A stretch of DNA of 64,000 nucleotides from Flagellimonas myxillae (GTDB lineage Bacteria > Bacteroidota > Bacteroidia > Flavobacteriales > Flavobacteriaceae): contig NZ_JAMFLY010000002.1 of NCBI RefSeq assembly GCF_023502235.1, positions 806,001 to 870,000 on the forward strand, written 5' to 3'. The notes beneath the pieces are model-generated. The model made no database searches. It saw only the letters and a program-made list of their open reading frames with translations, and was not told the origin of the DNA. Position 1 is the stretch's first letter; each line of letters opens with the position of its first letter. The position numbers and the translations under genes are program-made. This document shows positions 53,139 to 62,248 of this stretch, piece after piece.

Positions 53139-53525
53139 CTAACGCTTGGAGAACTGGAATTTTTTACGGGCTTTCTTCTGACCGAATTTCTTTCTTTCCA
53201 CCATTCTTGGATCCCTGGTCAATAGACCTTCAGGCTTAAGAACGGTTCTGTTCTCCTCATTTATTTCACACAATGCCCTGGACAAAGCCAAACGAACGGC
53301 TTCTGCTTGCCCAGTGATTCCGCCACCGTAAACATTTACTTTAACATCGTAAGTGTCTTCGGTCTCGGTCAAGGCAAAAGGTTGCTTTACCTTGTATTGC
53401 AATGGAGCAGTTGTAAAGTAGTCCTTTAAGTCTTTTTTGTTAATGGTGATGTTTCCTTTTCCTTCAGAAACATATACTCTTGCTACAGCAGTTTTTCTTC
53501 TGCCAATCTTATGAACCACTTCCAT
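53139..53525 (-). CDS. rpsI: Ribosomal protein S9
   Basis: Protein of 128 residues of the 30S head. It begins with VHKIGRRKTAVARVYV, includes GGGITGQAEAVRLALSRAL, and ends with the basic RDPRMVERKKFGQKKARKKFQFSKR that reaches toward the P-site. It starts at the last base of rplM, so translation is coupled. Confidence 0.98.
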   Translation of the reverse strand: MEVVHKIGRRKTAVARVYVSEGKGNITINKKDLKDYFTTAPLQYKVKQPFALTETEDTYDVKVNVYGGGITGQAEAVRLALSRALCEINEENRTVLKPEGLLTRDPRMVERKKFGQKKARKKFQFSKR

Positions 53526-53980
53526 TATTTGTAGTCGTTTAAGTTTATCGCTTTTGGTTTCTGGGCCTCATGTTCGTGCTCAGGTCCTGCATAGACTTTT
53601 AGGTTTCTAAACAAGTCGGCACCCAGTCTGTTCTTGGGAAGCATTCCCTTAACAGATTTTTCAATAATTTTTTCAGGCTGTTTTTCCAACAATTCTTGTG
53701 CAGTAGTGGAACGCTGACCTCCTGGATATCCAGTATACCTTTGGTATTCCTTGTCAGTCCATTTGTTTCCGCTCAAGTTGATTTTTTCAGCGTTGATCAC
53801 AACAACATTATCACCACAGTCAACATGGGGGGTAAAATTTGTCTTGTGTTTTCCCCTTAGCAACTTGGCTACCTTAGATGCCAATCTACCTAATGTCTCT
53901 CCTTCAGCATCAACCAATAACCATTGTTTGTCAACGGTCGATTTATTGGCAGAAATAGTCTTATAACTTAATGTGTCCAC
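53525..53980 (-). CDS. rplM: Ribosomal protein L13
   Basis: Protein of 151 residues. Signature segments: [61 protein letters not shown]. It is the first gene of the rplM-rpsI operon behind a well-formed Bacteroidota promoter. Confidence 0.98.
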   Translation of the reverse strand: MDTLSYKTISANKSTVDKQWLLVDAEGETLGRLASKVAKLLRGKHKTNFTPHVDCGDNVVVINAEKINLSGNKWTDKEYQRYTGYPGGQRSTTAQELLEKQPEKIIEKSVKGMLPKNRLGADLFRNLKVYAGPEHEHEAQKPKAINLNDYK

Positions 53981-54026
53981 TTCTAGAATATTATTGATTT
54001 AAAAACCTATCCCGAATAACGGGCTG

Positions 54027-54057
54027 CAAATGTACAATTATTAGATTGAATTACAAA
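54027..54057 (-). promoter_or_regulatory. Promoter of rplM-rpsI
   Basis: On the minus strand: -33 TTTG (plus-strand 54054-54057), 19 bp, -7 TACATTTG (plus-strand 54027-54034). This is the classical TTTG-N19-TAnnTTTG form. The other half of the 246-bp divergent gap, before the DUF5916 gene, shows no clear site. Confidence 0.78.
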
Positions 54058-54226
54058 TGGTTGATTGGGAATATTTTTGACTTTTTCCCGAAGCAACCCA
54101 AATAATCCGAACAAGCTGCAAAACTATGCTATAATTCTGTTAAAATGGGAATAAAAATCGGGGTAGGTGTAACTGTTGCCAATTTGTTAGGTCTTTAAGG
54201 CAACCATCAACCTAAAAACGAACAAA

Positions 54227-56878
54227 GTGCCAAGACTAATCATCTTATTTCCGCTACTCTTATTGTACGTTGGCCTAAACGCCCAGGATTCAACTACCAC
54301 TGTTCCCAAGAAAGTTTATGTAACCGCCTCCATTGGTCAACAAGAACCCCCTGCAATCGATGGGCTACTGAACGACCCGGTCTGGGACCTGGTGGAATGG
54401 GCAGGCGATTTCATTGAATTCCAACCAGACGAGAATACGGCTCCAAGTCAGCAAACCAAATTTAAGATCGTTTACGACAACAAAAACCTATATATAGGTG
54501 TTCGATGTTATGATTCTGAACCGGATAAAATTGTGAAACGCTTGTCCCGTAGGGATGGGTTTGAAGGGGATTTTGTGGAATTCAATATTGATAGTTATCA
54601 CGATAAAAGAACCGCATTCTCGTTTACGGCCACCGTAGCTGGGGTCAAGGGGGATGAATTTGTTTCCAACAACGGAACCAATTGGGATGAAAGCTGGAAT
54701 CCCATCTGGTACACCAAAAGCAATGTGGATGAAGAAGGTTGGACGGTGGAGTTCAAAATACCGCTGAGCCAATTAAAATTTGGGTCGGCAGCAAACCAGG
54801 TATGGGGATTGCAGGCAACGCGTCGGATTTTTAGGGATGAGGAACGTTCGGTTTGGCAACGCAAGCCAGTGGACCAACCCGGTTGGGTAAGCGAGTTTGG
54901 GGAGCTTCATGGTCTAAAGAACATTGAGCCCCAAAAGCAATTGGAAATACAACCCTATACGGTTACCAGTGGAGAAACCTATGAGGCCGAGGAGAACAAT
55001 CCGTTTAGGGATGGCAATGAAAGCGATTTTACCGTGGGTCTGGATGCTAAAATTGGTATAACGAACGATCTCACGATGGACTTGACCGTGAATCCAGATT
55101 TTGGACAAGTCGAAGCAGATCCATCCGCTATTGCCTTGGATGGCTTTCAAATCTTTTTTAGGGAGCAAAGACCCTTTTTTGTGGAAAACAAGAATATCTT
55201 CGATTTTAGATTGTCGGAGTCCGAGGCCGGGAATACTTTCGGGTTCGACAATCTGTTTTATTCCCGCAGAATTGGTAGAAGCCCCCAAGGCTCTGTAAGT
55301 GCGGGTGACAATGAATTTGTGGATCAACCCGATAATACCCCTATTGTTGGTGCGGCTAAGTTTAGTGGGAAGACCAAGGATGGATGGGCTATTGGAGTGT
55401 TGGAAAGTGTTACCGCAAAGAGATATGCAGCCATTAGAAATGAGAATGGTGAAGAACGTAGGGAAATGGTAGAACCTTTGACCAATTATTTTGTGGGTCG
55501 ACTCCAGAAGGATTTTAATGATAGAAACTCCTACATCGGTGGAATTTTTACGGCCACCAACCGGGATAATCTAACCCAGGCCTTGGATTTTTTGCATAAA
55601 TCAGCATTCACAGGGGGACTGGATTTTAAGCACCAATGGAACAACAGGGATTGGTATGTGGAGGGCAATCTCATTTTTAGCAATGTTAAAGGGAGTGCCG
55701 AAGCCATTCAAAACACCCAGGAATCCATCACGCATTTGTTCCAAAGAGTGGGGGCGGATCATGTAGCAGTGGATGAAAACAGGACTTCCCTAACAGGTAC
55801 GGGGGGCAACATCCAAATTGGAAAGGTGGGAAACGGGCATTGGAAATTTGAATCTGGAGGAACCTGGCGATCTCCAGAGCTCGAGTTGAACGACCTAGGC
55901 TTTCAGCGATTGTCCGATGACATTAGACATTATACTTGGGTAGGCTACCAAACCTTAAAACCGGATAATACGTTCAGAAGGGTCGGGATCAATTACAATC
56001 ATTGGACCGCTTGGGATTTTGGCGGAAACCATAACTATCTACAGTTCAATACCAACAGTTGGCAAAACTGGAAAAACAATTGGTTTACCAACTTGGGCAT
56101 TAATTATGCCCTAGTGGATTACGATAATTTTGCGCTACGCGGAGGCCCCAGATTACGACAGTCCCCTTGGTTGAGCTTTTGGAACAGTATAAATACGGAC
56201 AACAGAAAAAAACTTCGATTTAGCGCCTTCCAAAATGGAAGAAGGGCGGTGGATAATTCTTTCAGTTTTTATTCCATCGAGGCTGGATTTACCTACCAAC
56301 CCGTGAATGCCTTGAGAATTTCGGCTTTTCCTTCACTTACCCTCAACCAAAACAAGCTTCAGTTCATAGATAATTTTGATGATATCAATGGTTCCGTTAG
56401 GTACCTCAATGGAGAGATTGATCAACGTACTTTGAGCATGTCATTTAGGTTGAACTACACGATAAATCCGAATTTGACCGTACAGTATTGGGGACAGCCC
56501 TTTATTTCCCGAGGACGTTATTCCAATTTCAAACATATTAATACGCCGAGCGCCAAGGTTTTTGAAGACCGGTTTATTTCCTACAACCAGAATCACCTGA
56601 GCTTCTCGGAAGATACCTTTTCTGTGGATGACGATTTGGACGGTGACGTTGATTTTACTTTTGATGACCCTGATTTCTCCTTTGTCCAATTTCGTTCCAA
56701 TTTGGTGGTGCGATGGGAGTACATACCAGGTTCTGAGATTTTCCTGGTCTGGTCCCAAGACGTGTCACAATCCGGAGATCCAACAGCCGGATTGTTGCCC
56801 AGTTTAGGAGACAATATTTTTGGGCAGAAACCACAAAACATTTTTTTGTTGAAGGCGACCTATAGGTTTGTGCTCTGA
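54227..56878 (+). CDS. DUF5916 domain-containing exported protein
   Basis: Protein of 883 residues with a signal peptide (GTG start at 54227, hydrophobic LIILFPLLLLYVGLNA). Residues about 35-230 form a CBM9-like carbohydrate-binding domain (PPAIDGLLNDPVWD, NKNLYIGVRCYDSEP, EVEFNIDSYHDKRT-type strands). The rest is DUF5916: TVNPDFGQVEADPSAI, FFREQRPFFVENKNIF and a C-terminal part rich in aromatic strands, which suggests an outer-membrane barrel. Function unknown. Upstream is the divergent rplM promoter. Confidence 0.88.
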   Translation: MPRLIILFPLLLLYVGLNAQDSTTTVPKKVYVTASIGQQEPPAIDGLLNDPVWDLVEWAGDFIEFQPDENTAPSQQTKFKIVYDNKNLYIGVRCYDSEPDKIVKRLSRRDGFEGDFVEFNIDSYHDKRTAFSFTATVAGVKGDEFVSNNGTNWDESWNPIWYTKSNVDEEGWTVEFKIPLSQLKFGSAANQVWGLQATRRIFRDEERSVWQRKPVDQPGWVSEFGELHGLKNIEPQKQLEIQPYTVTSGETYEAEENNPFRDGNESDFTVGLDAKIGITNDLTMDLTVNPDFGQVEADPSAIALDGFQIFFREQRPFFVENKNIFDFRLSESEAGNTFGFDNLFYSRRIGRSPQGSVSAGDNEFVDQPDNTPIVGAAKFSGKTKDGWAIGVLESVTAKRYAAIRNENGEERREMVEPLTNYFVGRLQKDFNDRNSYIGGIFTATNRDNLTQALDFLHKSAFTGGLDFKHQWNNRDWYVEGNLIFSNVKGSAEAIQNTQESITHLFQRVGADHVAVDENRTSLTGTGGNIQIGKVGNGHWKFESGGTWRSPELELNDLGFQRLSDDIRHYTWVGYQTLKPDNTFRRVGINYNHWTAWDFGGNHNYLQFNTNSWQNWKNNWFTNLGINYALVDYDNFALRGGPRLRQSPWLSFWNSINTDNRKKLRFSAFQNGRRAVDNSFSFYSIEAGFTYQPVNALRISAFPSLTLNQNKLQFIDNFDDINGSVRYLNGEIDQRTLSMSFRLNYTINPNLTVQYWGQPFISRGRYSNFKHINTPSAKVFEDRFISYNQNHLSFSEDTFSVDDDLDGDVDFTFDDPDFSFVQFRSNLVVRWEYIPGSEIFLVWSQDVSQSGDPTAGLLPSLGDNIFGQKPQNIFLLKATYRFVL

Positions 56879-56952
56879 TTCACAGCGACTTTTCAGTACT
56901 AATCGTAGGGATTTTGCGTTATCTGAAATGTAAACCCCACAAACTAATTACG

Positions 56953-57618
56953 ATGAAAAGAACTTACCTATTGCTTTTCTTGGCATTTGCATTCGTTTTT
57001 TCATGTACTGTAGAAAGTACCGATGATACAGATTTAGACCCAAATATGGAGCAAGGTTCGGACGATGATTCAGAGGATGGTTCCGACGAGGATGACTCCT
57101 CAGATGACTCCGATGATGCCGATAACGAAGATGATGATGCTCAAGATGGGGAAGAAGGTGAAAACGATGATGAGGACGGTGTGGTCTCTTATGATAACCT
57201 TATAGGGGAATGGCTGTTGTCCGATTTACGGTTTGATGAAACCCTGAATGATGATCAATTAAATTTTGCCAAACAAATTCTCGAATACCTCACGGAAAAT
57301 GAGTGCAATCTTATCACCATGACTTTTGATGACGATGGCACCTCGGTTTCAAATAGTAAAATGAACCATTTGTCCATCAACGTTGGCGTGGGAGGATTGG
57401 AAATCCCATGTCCAGCAGAAAGTGATGAGGAATCCACAACTTGGAGTTTGGAGGATGATCAACTTACCCTAACGGACGAAGAAATGGAAGAACGGACCAT
57501 TACCATTGTCATGGAAGGTGATAACACCCTAATCATTGATGGAGCTGAAGTGGACGAAAACAATTATGATGGCGCTGAGGCGGTCTTCACAAGGGTTGAG
57601 GAAGAGGTAGAGGAATAA
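56953..57618 (+). CDS. Acidic lipoprotein, lipocalin-like
   Basis: Lipoprotein of 221 residues (lipobox FVFSC, Cys18). Residues about 22-75 are almost all Asp, Glu, Ser and Gly (negative, unstructured), and the rest has a lipocalin-like beginning LIGEWLLSDLRFDE, with two Cys (about 116 and 155) and a TWSLEDDQLTLT strand, so a small beta-barrel is likely. ATG 56953 is chosen since the lipoprotein signal starts there; ATG 56914 lies upstream. No known partner. Confidence 0.72.
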   Translation: MKRTYLLLFLAFAFVFSCTVESTDDTDLDPNMEQGSDDDSEDGSDEDDSSDDSDDADNEDDDAQDGEEGENDDEDGVVSYDNLIGEWLLSDLRFDETLNDDQLNFAKQILEYLTENECNLITMTFDDDGTSVSNSKMNHLSINVGVGGLEIPCPAESDEESTTWSLEDDQLTLTDEEMEERTITIVMEGDNTLIIDGAEVDENNYDGAEAVFTRVEEEVEE

Positions 57619-57635
57619 AATTCAAAAACCGTTGT

Positions 57636-58742
57636 TTAAACCTGTTTTTGTAGTAGCTGTAGTGCTTCTACCAAGGCTTCATTGGCTTCTGCACCACCGA
57701 TTGTGATCCGTACTTTTCCCGGTGCGCCAAATTGGGACACAGGTCGAACCATGATGCCTTGTTCCATCAATAGCTCCGTAAATTCCAGTTCAGGTAACGG
57801 AGGGTCTATCAGAAAAAAGTTGGCTTGGGTAGGCCAGTAGGTTATTCCCAAACGGTCAAACGCCTGGGAAAGAAACTCACGACCTTCGTGAACCGTCCGT
57901 ACTGTTTTTTGGATAAATTCTGCGTCTTCCAAGGCGCCCATCCCTGCTTCAAGAGACGTGATGGGAAGAAGAAATGGTTTGTGGATCTGTCTCAGGTAGG
58001 TCGCAATTTTTTCCGTGGTATACCCATAACCGATGCGTTGTCCGGCCAAGCCATAGGTTTTGGAAAAACTATTGATTCCGATGAGGTTGTGGCCAGCCTT
58101 GACATAAGGTAGCGCAGTTACATAATCCGGGGCATCCGCAAAATGTCGGTACACTTCGTCAAAAACCACCAATACATCTTTGGGAATTTGATGTAGAAAA
58201 TCATCCAGTACAGATTTTGGGATATGGGTTCCAGTAGGATTGTTGGGGCTTGTCAAAAAAATAATTTTTGTCTTGGCCGTAATTGCTTTTAAAATGCCTT
58301 CCCGATCCAAGGAATAGTCGGGTTCCAACAATGGGATATCTACCTGTACGGCCCCATACCATCTGGAAAAAACAGCGTAGGGTAGAAAACAGGGATTGGA
58401 AAAGATAACTTCATCCCCCTCGTTGATAAACGCCCTTAAAATCATATCGATGACCTCGGAACCGCTGTTACCGCAAATAAATTGGTCTTCATCCAATTGG
58501 CCGTCAAAATCCCTGACTAGGGCCTTACGCAATCGAATATCGGTCTGATCAGGGTATATATGCACGTTTTGTGCGGCTTTTATCAATGCCTCGGTTGCTT
58601 TGGGGGATTGACCCAAGGGATTTTCGTTGGACGAAAGTTTGTAAATTTTCTTTCCAGTACTTGCTGGGATGCCCTTGCCTCCTTCATAGGCTTTTTTGGG
58701 CTGCAAATACGGTTTGAAATTGGACTCGATTCCCTTGCTCAT
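57636..58742 (-). CDS. HisC-like class I/II aminotransferase, probably aromatic
   Basis: PLP enzyme of 368 residues of the histidinol-phosphate aminotransferase type: SSNENPLGQSPKA, CGNSGSEVIDMIL, TSPNNPTGTHIP, VFDEVYRHFAD, and the PLP Lys in NSFSKTYGLAGQRIGYG. Because it shares a 4-base overlap with the next gene of the tyrosine degradation cluster and there are no other his genes here, the substrate is more likely an aromatic amino acid. That inference would supply 4-hydroxyphenylpyruvate to HppD. Confidence 0.82.
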   Translation of the reverse strand: MSKGIESNFKPYLQPKKAYEGGKGIPASTGKKIYKLSSNENPLGQSPKATEALIKAAQNVHIYPDQTDIRLRKALVRDFDGQLDEDQFICGNSGSEVIDMILRAFINEGDEVIFSNPCFLPYAVFSRWYGAVQVDIPLLEPDYSLDREGILKAITAKTKIIFLTSPNNPTGTHIPKSVLDDFLHQIPKDVLVVFDEVYRHFADAPDYVTALPYVKAGHNLIGINSFSKTYGLAGQRIGYGYTTEKIATYLRQIHKPFLLPITSLEAGMGALEDAEFIQKTVRTVHEGREFLSQAFDRLGITYWPTQANFFLIDPPLPELEFTELLMEQGIMVRPVSQFGAPGKVRITIGGAEANEALVEALQLLQKQV

Positions 58743-59650
58743 TCCCCTACTTTTTCAGCATACATTAGAACCGCCAAGGCCTTTTCGGATTGCTGTTCTT
58801 CTAGAATGCGCTGGGCCAGCCAATGCAGTTCTTTTTTCAGCTTTGACGGATTTCCGTTCAATTTTTTCTGCATCATCCTAATTTCATCCTCCTGGGAAAC
58901 AGCATTGATTTCGTCTGCGGAAGATAATTTCTCCAAATTTCCCAATCTCCCCAAGTTGTTGCCCGTTAAAACCGGGCTATGTCGTATGCCCGAGGGCAAT
59001 CCGTCCACACCCATACCCTTGGTCCGGATAGGTTTGGGGATTTCAAAAAGGGATTCACCAGTTGCCCTGGTATACCAACTTCCTCCCATTCGGCCGACCA
59101 AATCCAATTTTAAGGGATCCAATTTTCCATTTTCATCCAAAAATTGTTTTTGAATATGAATTAATTCCACCTTGGCGATGATTAAATTTCCACCTCCGGG
59201 AGAATCGGCCAATTCAATGATTTGATCTATGGAACATTCGAACGAAACCGGAGATTCGGCAACCCTTGGAGGCTTCACCTTTTCACTGGGAACCTGGGTC
59301 AATCCGGATTTAATAAACTCGTTTATCCCTCTATCATAAGCGGTGCTGGATAAGGACATTTGCTCGACCATAGGAAAATCTACAATGTTGATCACGGCTT
59401 CTGGAACCTCCTTTACATTTTGATGGGAGTGTTTGGGTACCCCCTCCCGACCCCTAGCCGGGGAAAATATCATTATTGGTGGATTGGAACTGAATACATT
59501 GAAAAAGCTGAAAGGGGATAGGTTCACGTTTCCTTTGGAATCAACAGTGCTCACAAAACCGATGGGTCTTGGAGCTACCGCTGTAAGCAGATAGGAGTGC
59601 AGCTCTGGTTGTGATATGGAGTTGGGATCAATGGTCTTTATGCTCGACAT
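58739..59650 (-). CDS. Flavin reductase family protein
   Basis: Protein of 303 residues. The N-terminal domain (about 15-210) is the split-barrel FMN-binding flavin-reductase fold: APRPIGFVSTVDSKGNVNLSPFSFFNVFSSNPPIM and VINIVDFPMVEQMSL are the typical flavin-contact segments. The C-terminal 80 or so residues are charged and helical. It sits between fahA and the aminotransferase with 4-base and 30-bp junctions, so it is operonic, but no step of homogentisate breakdown needs it. Confidence 0.82.
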   Translation of the reverse strand: MSSIKTIDPNSISQPELHSYLLTAVAPRPIGFVSTVDSKGNVNLSPFSFFNVFSSNPPIMIFSPARGREGVPKHSHQNVKEVPEAVINIVDFPMVEQMSLSSTAYDRGINEFIKSGLTQVPSEKVKPPRVAESPVSFECSIDQIIELADSPGGGNLIIAKVELIHIQKQFLDENGKLDPLKLDLVGRMGGSWYTRATGESLFEIPKPIRTKGMGVDGLPSGIRHSPVLTGNNLGRLGNLEKLSSADEINAVSQEDEIRMMQKKLNGNPSKLKKELHWLAQRILEEQQSEKALAVLMYAEKVGE

Positions 59651-59680
59651 GGGTTGGATTTATATGGTACTAAGATAAAT

Positions 59681-60901
59681 CTATTTTGCCGGAAGCACCT
59701 TGGTGGTAACCTCTCCAAAACCGACACGAATACCATCCTTTTCGGCATGTCCTCGCATAATTACGGTATCCCCGTCCTGTATGAACTTCCGTTCAGTGCC
59801 ATCCTTCATTTGAAGGGGTTTGGTGCCCATCCAGGCCAATTCCAACATAGATCCATAGGAGTTCTCATCTTTTCCAGAGATTGTCCCAGAACCATACAGA
59901 TCCCCCACATTGATGTTGCAACCGTTAACGGTATGGTGCGCCAATTGCTGGGCCATGTTCCAGTACATGTATTGGTAATTGGAGTTGCAAATGGTCTGTG
60001 CTGCTGCTCCATCAGGTTGCAGGGCAACTTCCAACTGGATGTCGTAGTTTTTATCGCCTTCAAATTCCAGATAGGGGTGCACCTTTGGTTCCTGAACAGG
60101 TCCGGCAACCCTAAAGGGTTCCAAGGCTTCAAGGGTAACGACCCATGGCGAAATGGATGAAGCAAAGTTCTTGGCCAGGAAAGGCCCCAGGGGAACGTAC
60201 TCCCATTTTTGGATGTCCCTCGCCGACCAATCGTTGAAAAGTACCATACCAAAAATGTGGTCCTCGGCCTCTGTGGTGGAAACCGTTTCTCCCAACGCAG
60301 TATTTTTTCCGGTAATAAATGCCATTTCAAGTTCGAAATCCAAGCGTGCGGAAGCTTGGAATACAGGAGTAGTGGCATCTTTGGGCAATATTTGACCCTT
60401 GGGTCTGTGGATAGGTTCGCCACTTAAAATTATGGAAGAAGCCCTCCCATGGTATCCCACGGGAATGTGCTTCCAATTGGGTAATAGCGCATTTTCTGGG
60501 TCGCGAAACATTTTCCCCACATTGGTGGCATGCTCAATACTGGAATAGAAATCCGTATAATCGCCTATTGAGACAGGCATGTGCATTTGCGCTTCGGATT
60601 GTAAGACAAAAAGCTCGGGTTTACCGGCTAAAATTGAACCTTCATCTTTTAGCCAATGTTGAATATCAATCCTAACTTTTTTGGTAATGGATTTTCCCAA
60701 AGCGATGAAATCGTTCAGGGTATCTTTTTCCAGTACGGCGGAGTTAAAATCGAAAACATCCAATTCGGCCAATGCAGCGAGATCCAAAATATGTTCGCCT
60801 ACGGCGATTCCAGCTCGTGGACTTCTATATTCGGTTGAAAAAATCCCAAACGGGAGGTTGTGTATTGAAAAATCTGAATTTTCAGGTATGTTAATTATCA
60901 T
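59681..60901 (-). CDS. fahA: Fumarylacetoacetase
   Basis: Last enzyme of tyrosine breakdown, 406 residues, cleaving fumarylacetoacetate to fumarate and acetoacetate. The family's FYSSIEHATNVGKMFRDPENALLPNWKHIPVGYHGRASS block and LDFELEMAFITGKNTALGE, with the Asp/Glu/His/Lys/Arg set, are intact. Only 93 bp, holding an inverted repeat, separates it from hmgA. Confidence 0.95.
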   Translation of the reverse strand: MIINIPENSDFSIHNLPFGIFSTEYRSPRAGIAVGEHILDLAALAELDVFDFNSAVLEKDTLNDFIALGKSITKKVRIDIQHWLKDEGSILAGKPELFVLQSEAQMHMPVSIGDYTDFYSSIEHATNVGKMFRDPENALLPNWKHIPVGYHGRASSIILSGEPIHRPKGQILPKDATTPVFQASARLDFELEMAFITGKNTALGETVSTTEAEDHIFGMVLFNDWSARDIQKWEYVPLGPFLAKNFASSISPWVVTLEALEPFRVAGPVQEPKVHPYLEFEGDKNYDIQLEVALQPDGAAAQTICNSNYQYMYWNMAQQLAHHTVNGCNINVGDLYGSGTISGKDENSYGSMLELAWMGTKPLQMKDGTERKFIQDGDTVIMRGHAEKDGIRVGFGEVTTKVLPAK

Positions 60902-60925
60902 TTTTCTAGATATTGATTTGAGACA

Positions 60926-60987
60926 TTAGATGTTAGAGGAGTTTGTTGAATCAGAAAAAACACTCAAATCTAAATTCTAACGTCTAA
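60926..60987. repeat. Inverted repeat between hmgA and fahA
   Basis: TTAGATGTTAGA (60926-60937) and TCTAACGTCTAA (60976-60987) are complementary with one mismatch, 38 bp apart. An AT-rich low-complexity palindrome of the kind common between flavobacterial genes; its function is unknown. Confidence 0.6.
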
Positions 60988-60994
60988 CTTCTTA

Positions 60995-62152
60995 TTACTC
61001 AACCCAAGATTTATAATAAGTTCCATCATCAATCTTAAGTGCATTTTCCGTGACTTGAAGGGGTTTGAACGTATCGATCATAACCGCGAGCTCTTCGGTG
61101 CCCTTTTTGCCTATACTGGCCTCGTAGGTTCCCGGGTGGGGGCCATGGGGAATTCCAGCTGGGTGTAGGGAAATGTATCCGGGTCCAATTCCAGTTCGAC
61201 TCATAAAATCCCCATCCACATAATAGAGCACTTCATCAGAATCGATATTGGAGTGGTTGTAGGGTGCGGGTATGGCTTTCGGATGATAGTCGTACAATCT
61301 TGGACAGAAAGAGCAGATCACAAAAGCATTGGTCTCAAAGGTCTGGTGCACTGGCGGTGGTTGATGCACGCGACCGGTAATGGGTTCAAAATTGTGAATG
61401 GAAAACCCATAGGGGAAGTTATACCCATCCCAACCTACGACATCGAAAGGGTGTGTAGCATAAACCAAACTATGTAGCATGCCCTGTTTTTTTATCTTGA
61501 GAACAAACTCGCCTTTTTCATCAAAAGTCTCTAAGTCTTGGGGGAGTTTGTAGTCCCGTTCACAAAATGGGGAATGCTCCAAGAGTTGTCCAAACCAGTT
61601 TCGATACCTTTTTGGGGTATAAATGGGATGGAAGGATTCTGCATATAGAATGCGATTATCCTCAGTGTCAAATTCTATTTGGTAGATCATCCCTCTTGGA
61701 ATAATGAGGTAATCCCCATATTCGAAAGGAATATTCCCCAAAAAGGTACGCAAGGTGCCTGTTCCTTTGTGGATAAACAGCATTTCATCCGCATCAGAAT
61801 TCTTATAAAAGTAAGATGTCAAGGATTGTTTAGGTGCTGCAAGTCCAATGTGGACATCGTTGTTGACCAACAAGGGTTCGCGCGCTTCCAAAAAATCGTT
61901 TTTGGGCTTTACGTCAAACCCGATGAGTTTTCGGGAAGCAATGTTTTTGGCCACTGCAATTTTGGGATTCACATCCACGGCTTCACCTATAGCCGCGACC
62001 TGGGTAGGCCGATGCTCGTGATAGATCAGGGAGGACATCCCGTCAAACCCTATGGTTCCAAACAATTGCTCGTAATAAAGGCTTCCGTCTGGTTTGGTAA
62101 ACTGGGTATGCCTTTTCTGTGGAATTTTTCCAAGCTTGTGATATATCGGCAT
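60995..62152 (-). CDS. hmgA: Homogentisate 1,2-dioxygenase
   Basis: Iron(II) ring-cleavage enzyme of 385 residues, making maleylacetoacetate. The C-terminal iron site is seen as LHPAGIPHGPHPGTYEAS (His and Glu ligands), and the substrate side as HPFDVVGWDGYNFPY and CPRLYDYHPKAIPAPYNHSN. The protein is shorter than the animal enzyme but normal for Bacteroidota. No gene for maleylacetoacetate isomerase appears nearby. Confidence 0.94.
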   Translation of the reverse strand: MPIYHKLGKIPQKRHTQFTKPDGSLYYEQLFGTIGFDGMSSLIYHEHRPTQVAAIGEAVDVNPKIAVAKNIASRKLIGFDVKPKNDFLEAREPLLVNNDVHIGLAAPKQSLTSYFYKNSDADEMLFIHKGTGTLRTFLGNIPFEYGDYLIIPRGMIYQIEFDTEDNRILYAESFHPIYTPKRYRNWFGQLLEHSPFCERDYKLPQDLETFDEKGEFVLKIKKQGMLHSLVYATHPFDVVGWDGYNFPYGFSIHNFEPITGRVHQPPPVHQTFETNAFVICSFCPRLYDYHPKAIPAPYNHSNIDSDEVLYYVDGDFMSRTGIGPGYISLHPAGIPHGPHPGTYEASIGKKGTEELAVMIDTFKPLQVTENALKIDDGTYYKSWVE

Positions 62153-62248
62153 AGTTGCTGGTTTAGCGCTATGAGCTTAGAATTATGGGTTTACCGCACT
62201 GATCAAATTACAATACCGGTCAACCCACAATGCTATACTCCTAACTTG

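Noticed and set aside
57061..57175. Calcium-binding or thrombospondin-type repeat in the acidic lipoprotein
   Set aside because: The Asp/Glu/Ser run has no regular DxDxDG spacing; treated as a disordered acidic linker.
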